Shown here: one piece after another, positions 60,001 through 64,000 of the stretch
Layout of the letters: every line of letters begins with the position of its first letter
Numbering within the stretch: the stretch's first letter is position 1
NCBI RefSeq assembly: GCF_001439735.1
Contig: NZ_JYLN01000004.1
Location: 434,001-498,000, forward strand
Source of the DNA: Pseudomonas paralactis
Lineage (GTDB): Bacteria; Pseudomonadota; Gammaproteobacteria; Pseudomonadales; Pseudomonadaceae
Length of the DNA: 64,000 bases
Direction: 5' to 3'
Position numbers and translations under genes: made by a program
Notes under the pieces: generated by a model
Told to the model about the DNA's origin: nothing
What the model saw: only the letters and a program-made list of their open reading frames with translations
Database searches by the model: none

Positions 60001-60319
60001 TGCCGGTGTGCGTTACCGCGCCTGGCAACCGGCCAATTGCCTGCAACCGACCATTGCGGTGCACGCGCCGTTGGTGTTCGACCTGCTCGACACCTGGATG
60101 CAGCGTTCGCTGGGCGGCTGCCAATACCACGTGGCGCATCCGGGCGGGCGCAATTACGACAGCTTGCCGGTGAACGCCAATGAGGCAGAGAGCCGGCGAA
60201 TGGCGCGGTTTTTCCGGTTGGGGCATAGTCCGGGCAAGCTCTCTGTGCCGAGTGTAGAGGTGAACGATGAGTTGCCCATGACCCTGGATTTACGCCGTTT
60301 CCCCAATAAAAATGAGTGA
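57029..60319 (+). CDS. Large transglutaminase-like protein with DUF2126 domain
   Basis: 1096 residues. An N-terminal bacterial transglutaminase-like region (SIHVALHHVTHYRYDRAV) carries a complete catalytic triad: Cys180 in ASGSCRDSAW, His229 in DLHAWCEVY and Asp245 in GLDATSGL. The rest is the DUF2126 domain, with TMGGEPTFVSIDDPD near 330, an HTGTGGGNHFVLGG motif near 695 and HPSLSYLFSGLF soon after. GTG 57029 has AGGAGG 6-11 bases upstream. It probably acts on peptide or amide bonds in the cytosol; the substrate is unknown. First gene of a three-gene unit controlled by a predicted sigma-54 promoter. Confidence 0.85.
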   Translation: MSIHVALHHVTHYRYDRAVELGPQIVRLRPAAHSRTRILSYALKVLPEQHFINWQQDPQGNYLARLVFPEKTDQLRIEVDLVAEMAVFNPFDFFLEPYAEKIPFSYAADEQRELAPYLETLPLTPKFAAYLAGIDRTPLPAVDFLVGLNQRLAADIGYLIRMEPGVQTPEFTLENASGSCRDSAWLLVQLLRNLGLAARFVSGYLIQLTADVKALDGPSGTEVDFTDLHAWCEVYLPGAGWIGLDATSGLFAGEGHIPLACSPDPSSAAPISGLVEPCECEFTHEMSVERIWEAPRVTKPYTEEQWLAIQALGRQIDGDLLKHDVRLTMGGEPTFVSIDDPDSAEWNTAALGPDKRRLSAELFQRLRQHYAPQGLVHFGQGKWYPGEQLPRWSLNCYWRRDGVPIWHNSALIADEQEDYGADGAMAGRFLASVAERLKLPARFVFPAFEDNFYYLWREGSLPQNVSAQDPRLSDELERERLRKVFGQGLDKVIGQVLPLARTAANDRWQSGRWYLRDDHCRLVPGDSPLGYRLPLASQPWVTAAEYPFVHPTDPNQDQPPLPTTAQLHSHGEPAPSDERVPKVDESADWLTRTALCAEAREGRLYLFMPPLERVEDYLELVTAIEATAQELHCPVLLEGYEPPADTRLSNFRVTPDPGVIEVNVQPSATWDELVERTEFLYEEARQTRLTTEKFMIDGRHTGTGGGNHFVLGGATPKDSPFLRRPDLLRSLISYWHNHPSLSYLFSGLFIGPTSQAPRVDEARNDALYELEIAFAQMPAPGEECPPWLVDRLLRNLLIDVTGNTHRAEFCIDKLYSPDGATGRLGLLELRAFEMPPHARMSLTQQLLLRALVARFWREPYAPPKLARWGTELHDRFLLPHFIEQDFADVIVELNAAGYPLRAEWFAAHLEFRFPKVGDYAVSGIELELRQALEPWHVLGEEGAVGGTVRYVDSSLERLQVKLSGLPPQRYLLTCNGIPVPLQPTGRVGEFVAGVRYRAWQPANCLQPTIAVHAPLVFDLLDTWMQRSLGGCQYHVAHPGGRNYDSLPVNANEAESRRMARFFRLGHSPGKLSVPSVEVNDELPMTLDLRRFPNKNE

Positions 60320-60328
60320 ACGCGATCA

Positions 60329-60420
60329 AATGTGGGAGGGGGCTTGCTCCCGATAGCAGAGTGTCAGTCAGCACATTTGTCACTGATGCGCCGCAATCGG
60401 GAGCAAGCCCCCTCCCACAC
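60329..60420. repeat. REP doublet (family C) inside the transglutaminase operon
   Basis: AATGTGGGAGGGGGCTTGCTC and its complement (GAGCAAGCCCCCTCCCACAC) form inverted arms over about 92 bases. It fills the 156-base gap between the first and second genes of the operon. Confidence 0.85.
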
Positions 60421-60475
60421 TAGACCGTAGTGAATTTGAGTTAACCTGACTTCCCTTGCCTCTGCCGAGCGTTCC

Positions 60476-62962
60476 ATGTCCGATTTGCTCGACCGTTACC
60501 CGCTCACCGCGGGCACCTATCACGAACTGCTGGATGACAGCGGCGCGGTGCGTGCCCATTGGCAGCGCCTGCTTGACCACCTGCAACGCAGTACGCCCGC
60601 ACAACTGGCCCAGCGTCAGGCATTGCTGACCCGCCAGATCCAGGAAAACGGCGTGACCTATAACGTCTACGCCGACCCCAAGGGCGCTGATCGCCCGTGG
60701 GAACTGGACCTGCTGCCCCATGTGCTGGCCGCTGATGAATGGCGGCAGTTGTCGGCCGGTATCGCCCAGCGCGCGCGTCTGCTCAATGCTGTACTCGCCG
60801 ACCTCTATGGCCCGCAGCGCCTGATCAAAGAGGGGCTGCTGCCTGCCGAGCTGGTATTTGGGCATAACAACTTTCTATGGCCGTGCCAGGGTATTCAGCC
60901 GCCGGATGGTGCTTTTTTGCACTTGTACGCCGTGGACCTGGCGCGCACGCCCGATGGCCGTTGGTGGGTCACCGCTGACCGTACCCAGGCACCGTCGGGT
61001 GCCGGCTACGCCCTGGAAAACCGCACCATCGTGTCCCGTGCTTTCCCGGATCTATACCGTGACTTGCAGGTGCAGCACCTCACCGGTTTCTTCCGCACCC
61101 TGCAGGAAACCCTGGCCCGCCAGGCGCCCGGCGATGACCAGCCGCCGCTGATCGTGCTGCTGACGCCGGGGCGTTTCAACGAGAGCTATTTCGAACATCT
61201 TTATCTTGCGCGCCAGCTTGGCTACCCACTGGTGGAGGGCGGCGACCTTACCGTGCGCGACAGCACGGTGTTCCTGAAAACCCTCAGCGGGCTGCGCCGA
61301 GTCCACGCGATCATGCGCCGCCTGGATGACGATTTTTGCGACCCTCTGGAGCTGCGTACCGACTCGGCCCTGGGCGTGCCCGGCCTGCTCGACGCTGTGC
61401 GCCAGGGCAATGTGCTGGTGGCCAATGCCCTGGGCAGCGGCGTGCTGGAGTCGCCGGGCTTGTTGGGGTTCCTGCCGAAGATCAACGAGTTCTTGTTCGG
61501 TGAAGCGCTGATCCTGCCGTCGATTGCCACCTGGTGGTGCGGCGAGGCACCGGTACTGGCCGAGGCACTGGAGAAGCTCCCGGAGCTGCTAATCAAACCG
61601 GCGTTTCCTTCGCAAAGTTTCGCCCCGGTTTTTGGCCGTGACTTGAACGAACAGCAGCGCCAGGCCCTGGCCGAGCGTATGCGCGCACGGCCTTACGCCT
61701 ATGTCGCCCAGGAGCTGGCGCAACTGTCCCAGGCGCCGGTGTGGCACACCGAGGAGGACCATCTGCAACACCGCGCCATCGGTATGCGCGTGTACGCGGT
61801 GGCCAGCGCCGAGGGCTATCGCGTGTTGCCCGGTGGCCTGACCCGTGTGGCCGCCGACGCCGATGCCGAAGTGGTATCGATGCAACGCGGCGGTGCCAGC
61901 AAGGACACCTGGGTGCTCGGCGAGCGCGTCAGCGCCGGTGAACAGTGGCGTGCCCAGCGCGCCATTGGCGTCCACGATCTGGTGCGCCGCGACCCGTATT
62001 TGCCGTCGCGGGTGGTGGAAAACCTGTTCTGGTTTGGCCGTTATTGCGAACGCTGTGATGACAGTGCGCGCTGGCTGCGCGTCGTGCTGGCGCGCTATGT
62101 CGACGGCGATGATCCGTTGGCATTGCAGGCGGCGGTCGAGCTGGGTGAAAGCCTGCATCTGTTGCCGGAGGAGGGCGAGTTGCCGGAGCGTCTGCTTGCG
62201 GCCTTGCTCGGCGATGACTGGCCCTCCAGCCTGCGCGCCAATTTGCAGCGCTTGCAGTGGGCCGCGTCCCAGGTGCGCGGCAAGCTGTCTCGGGAAAACT
62301 GGCAGGCCCTGGTAGAGCTGCAACGCGAAGCCATGGAACTGGAAAGCCAAACCCCGGACTTTGGCGAGCTGCTGGATTTTCTCAATCGCTTGGTAATGTC
62401 TTTAGCGGCGCTGTCCGGGTTTGCCCTGGATGATATGACCCGCGATGAAGGCTGGCGCTTTTTGATGATGGGCCGGCGCATTGAGCGTCTGCAATTTCTC
62501 AGTACCAGCCTGGCCGCGTTCCTGCGTGGCGTGGCGGTGTTCGATCAGGCGGGGCTGGAGTGGTTGCTGGAGCTGGGCAACAGCAGCATCACCTATCGCT
62601 CGCGCTACCTGGCGGTGCCGCAACTGATTCCGGTGCTCGACCTGTTGTTGCTCGATGAGCAGAACCCCCACGCGGTGTTGTTTCAGCTCAAGTTGGTGAG
62701 CCGCACCGTGCGTCGCCTCAATGATGATTTTGGTGTGCCTCGGGAAACCGGCCTGGCGCCGTTGGTGGAGCGCCTGGGGCGCTTCGACCTGGGGTGCCTT
62801 GAGAACCCGCTGTTTGGCGAGCCCGGCGTACGTGCCGCGCTGGATGGCCTGGCCGACCTGCTGCAAGCGGTCGCCGATGAGAGCGGGCAAGTGTCGGACC
62901 GCCTGGCGCTGCGCCATTTTGCCCATGTAGATGATGTCAGCCAGCAAACGGTGTCGGTGTGA
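60476..62962 (+). CDS. Circularly permuted ATP-grasp / alpha-E fusion protein
   Basis: 828 residues. Residues 1 to about 480 are the type 2 circularly permuted ATP-grasp ligase (DUF404/DUF407) with NGVTYNVYADPKG, FGHNNFLWPCQG and VEGGDLTVRD motifs; residues about 505-800 are the all-helical alpha-E domain (DUF403), starting VVENLFWFGRYCERCDDSARWLR. In many bacteria these are two separate genes; here they are fused. ATP-grasp enzymes join carboxylates to amines, so with transglutaminase-type proteins it probably makes and breaks an unknown peptide-like bond. The TGA overlaps the next ATG. Confidence 0.85.
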   Translation: MSDLLDRYPLTAGTYHELLDDSGAVRAHWQRLLDHLQRSTPAQLAQRQALLTRQIQENGVTYNVYADPKGADRPWELDLLPHVLAADEWRQLSAGIAQRARLLNAVLADLYGPQRLIKEGLLPAELVFGHNNFLWPCQGIQPPDGAFLHLYAVDLARTPDGRWWVTADRTQAPSGAGYALENRTIVSRAFPDLYRDLQVQHLTGFFRTLQETLARQAPGDDQPPLIVLLTPGRFNESYFEHLYLARQLGYPLVEGGDLTVRDSTVFLKTLSGLRRVHAIMRRLDDDFCDPLELRTDSALGVPGLLDAVRQGNVLVANALGSGVLESPGLLGFLPKINEFLFGEALILPSIATWWCGEAPVLAEALEKLPELLIKPAFPSQSFAPVFGRDLNEQQRQALAERMRARPYAYVAQELAQLSQAPVWHTEEDHLQHRAIGMRVYAVASAEGYRVLPGGLTRVAADADAEVVSMQRGGASKDTWVLGERVSAGEQWRAQRAIGVHDLVRRDPYLPSRVVENLFWFGRYCERCDDSARWLRVVLARYVDGDDPLALQAAVELGESLHLLPEEGELPERLLAALLGDDWPSSLRANLQRLQWAASQVRGKLSRENWQALVELQREAMELESQTPDFGELLDFLNRLVMSLAALSGFALDDMTRDEGWRFLMMGRRIERLQFLSTSLAAFLRGVAVFDQAGLEWLLELGNSSITYRSRYLAVPQLIPVLDLLLLDEQNPHAVLFQLKLVSRTVRRLNDDFGVPRETGLAPLVERLGRFDLGCLENPLFGEPGVRAALDGLADLLQAVADESGQVSDRLALRHFAHVDDVSQQTVSV

Positions 62963-63852
62963 TGAGTGCGCGCTATCAGATTTTTCACGATACCCATTAC
63001 CACTACGACAGCCCGGTGTCTCTGGCCCAGCAGTTGGCGCATTTGTGGCCACGGCCGTGTGCGTGGCAGCGTTGCACCTGGCAAACCCTGGACATCAGCC
63101 CGCAGCCTTCTTCACGCCGCGATGAGCTGGACGTGTTCGGCAACCCGATCACGCGTCTTGCGTTCGAGCGGCCGCATGATGAGTTGCTGGTCAATGCCGG
63201 GTTGACCGTGGAAGTGCTGGCGCGTCCCGCGCTGGACCTGCGGCAATCACCCGCATGGGACAGCACCCGTGACAGCTTCACCTACAGCAGCCAGGCGCTG
63301 TCGATGGAGGTGATCGAAGCCTGCCGCTATCGCTTCGAATCGCCTTACGTGCACCTGAAAAAAACCTTTGTCGAGTTCTCGCAAAGCTGCTTCCCGCCTG
63401 GCGAGCCTTTGTTGGTCGGCGTGCAGGCATTGATGCAAAAGATTTTCAGCGAATTCACCTTCGATGCCGAAGCCACTCAGGTCGCCACGCCGCTGGTGGA
63501 GGTGCTGGAGCGCCGTCGCGGCGTGTGTCAGGACTTCGCCCACCTGATGCTCGCCTGTCTGCGCTCACGGGGCCTGGCGGCGCGCTATATCAGCGGCTAC
63601 CTGCTGACCCAGCCGCCGCCCGGCCAGCCACGGCTGATTGGCGCCGATGCGTCCCATGCGTGGGTCTCGGTGTTTTGCCCGCGGTTGGGCTGGGTGGATT
63701 TCGATCCGACCAACAATGTGCAGCCGGCACTGGAGCACATCACCCTGGCCTGGGGCCGGGATTTTTCCGATGTGTCGCCGTTGCGTGGGGTGATTCTGGG
63801 GGGAGGCAGCCATGACCCGGAGGTGCGGGTGACGGTGATGCCGCTGGAATAA
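62962..63852 (+). CDS. Small transglutaminase family protein
   Basis: 296 residues. An N-terminal beta domain (YQIFHDTHYHYDSPV) precedes the transglutaminase/protease core with triad Cys189 (GVCQDFAH), His232 (DASHAWVSV) and Asp248 (DFDPTNN). It is coupled to the ATP-grasp/alpha-E gene by a one-base overlap (TGATG). The family is known from predicted peptide-modifying operons; the exact reaction is undefined. Confidence 0.87.
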   Translation: MSARYQIFHDTHYHYDSPVSLAQQLAHLWPRPCAWQRCTWQTLDISPQPSSRRDELDVFGNPITRLAFERPHDELLVNAGLTVEVLARPALDLRQSPAWDSTRDSFTYSSQALSMEVIEACRYRFESPYVHLKKTFVEFSQSCFPPGEPLLVGVQALMQKIFSEFTFDAEATQVATPLVEVLERRRGVCQDFAHLMLACLRSRGLAARYISGYLLTQPPPGQPRLIGADASHAWVSVFCPRLGWVDFDPTNNVQPALEHITLAWGRDFSDVSPLRGVILGGGSHDPEVRVTVMPLE

Positions 63853-63873
63853 TGACTGCGGGCTGTCGATTTT

Positions 63874-63973
63874 TGTAGGAGCGAGCTTGCTCGCGAAGGA
63901 TCTTGGGGCGCCACGTTAATCCAGGCGACCCTCGTCATCGTTGACGTTCTTCGCGAGCAAGCTCGCTCCTACA
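63874..63973. repeat. REPIN-type palindromic repeat (family A)
   Basis: TGTAGGAGCGAGCTTGC arm, about 50-base centre and complementary arm ending CTCGCTCCTACA, 22 bases after the last gene. The remaining 27 bases of the window show nothing else. Confidence 0.87.
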
Positions 63974-64000
63974 GGAATGCTTATTCAGCCGGGTCTTTCG

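Overview
The window reads as a chromosomal segment of a Pseudomonas, most likely of the P. fluorescens group. The evidence is the high-GC coding pattern, the gene order (nudF-cpdA-yqiA-parE-parC; serB; psd-rhdA-HDOD-motAB-rsgA-orn; queG-nnr-tsaE-amiB-mutL-miaA-hfq-hflX-hflK-hflC-hisZ-purA; rnr-rlmB-rpsF-rpsR-rplI-dnaB) and the many fluorescens-type REP palindromes between genes. No rRNA, CRISPR array, insertion sequence or prophage was seen. No gap between genes exceeds about 300 bases.

Layout. 1-8.4 kb: a truncated lipoprotein gene on the minus strand, then a plus-strand run for ADP-ribose hydrolysis, cAMP hydrolysis, an esterase and both topoisomerase IV subunits. 8.4-19.6 kb: a PqiC-like lipoprotein, an AhpA-type membrane protein, serB, phosphatidylserine decarboxylase, rhodanese, an HDOD protein, the flagellar stator genes motAB behind a clear FliA (sigma-28) promoter, rsgA and orn. 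19.7-33.8 kb: a TRIC-like channel, queG, then the conserved cell-wall, repair, tRNA-modification and RNA-chaperone superoperon ending in hisZ and purA; a sigma-32-like promoter lies inside miaA ahead of hfq. 33.9-39.1 kb: an apparent insertion between purA and rnr, holding a chemoreceptor, an iron-type ABC permease and binding protein without an ATPase, and two tandem tRNA-Leu(CAG) genes. 39.2-46.5 kb: rnr, rlmB, the rpsF-rpsR-rplI ribosomal cluster and dnaB.

46.5-56.9 kb is the most accessory-looking part. A very large minus-strand gene encodes a 1935-residue protein with two duplicated leucine-rich-repeat modules and a C-terminal NEL-type E3 ubiquitin ligase domain, so it is a probable host-directed effector. 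After the YgiQ radical-SAM gene comes a compact three-gene unit whose stops and starts overlap by 4 bases. It encodes an unrecognised protein with a hydrophobic core followed by two paralogous four-helix membrane proteins, an arrangement that resembles a pore-forming toxin with duplicated immunity proteins. This is the best candidate for an undescribed system.

57.0-63.9 kb: a three-gene operon (large transglutaminase/DUF2126, ATP-grasp/alpha-E fusion, small transglutaminase) preceded by a near-consensus sigma-54 promoter and an NtrC-like site. This suggests nitrogen-regulated peptide or amide chemistry whose substrate is unknown.
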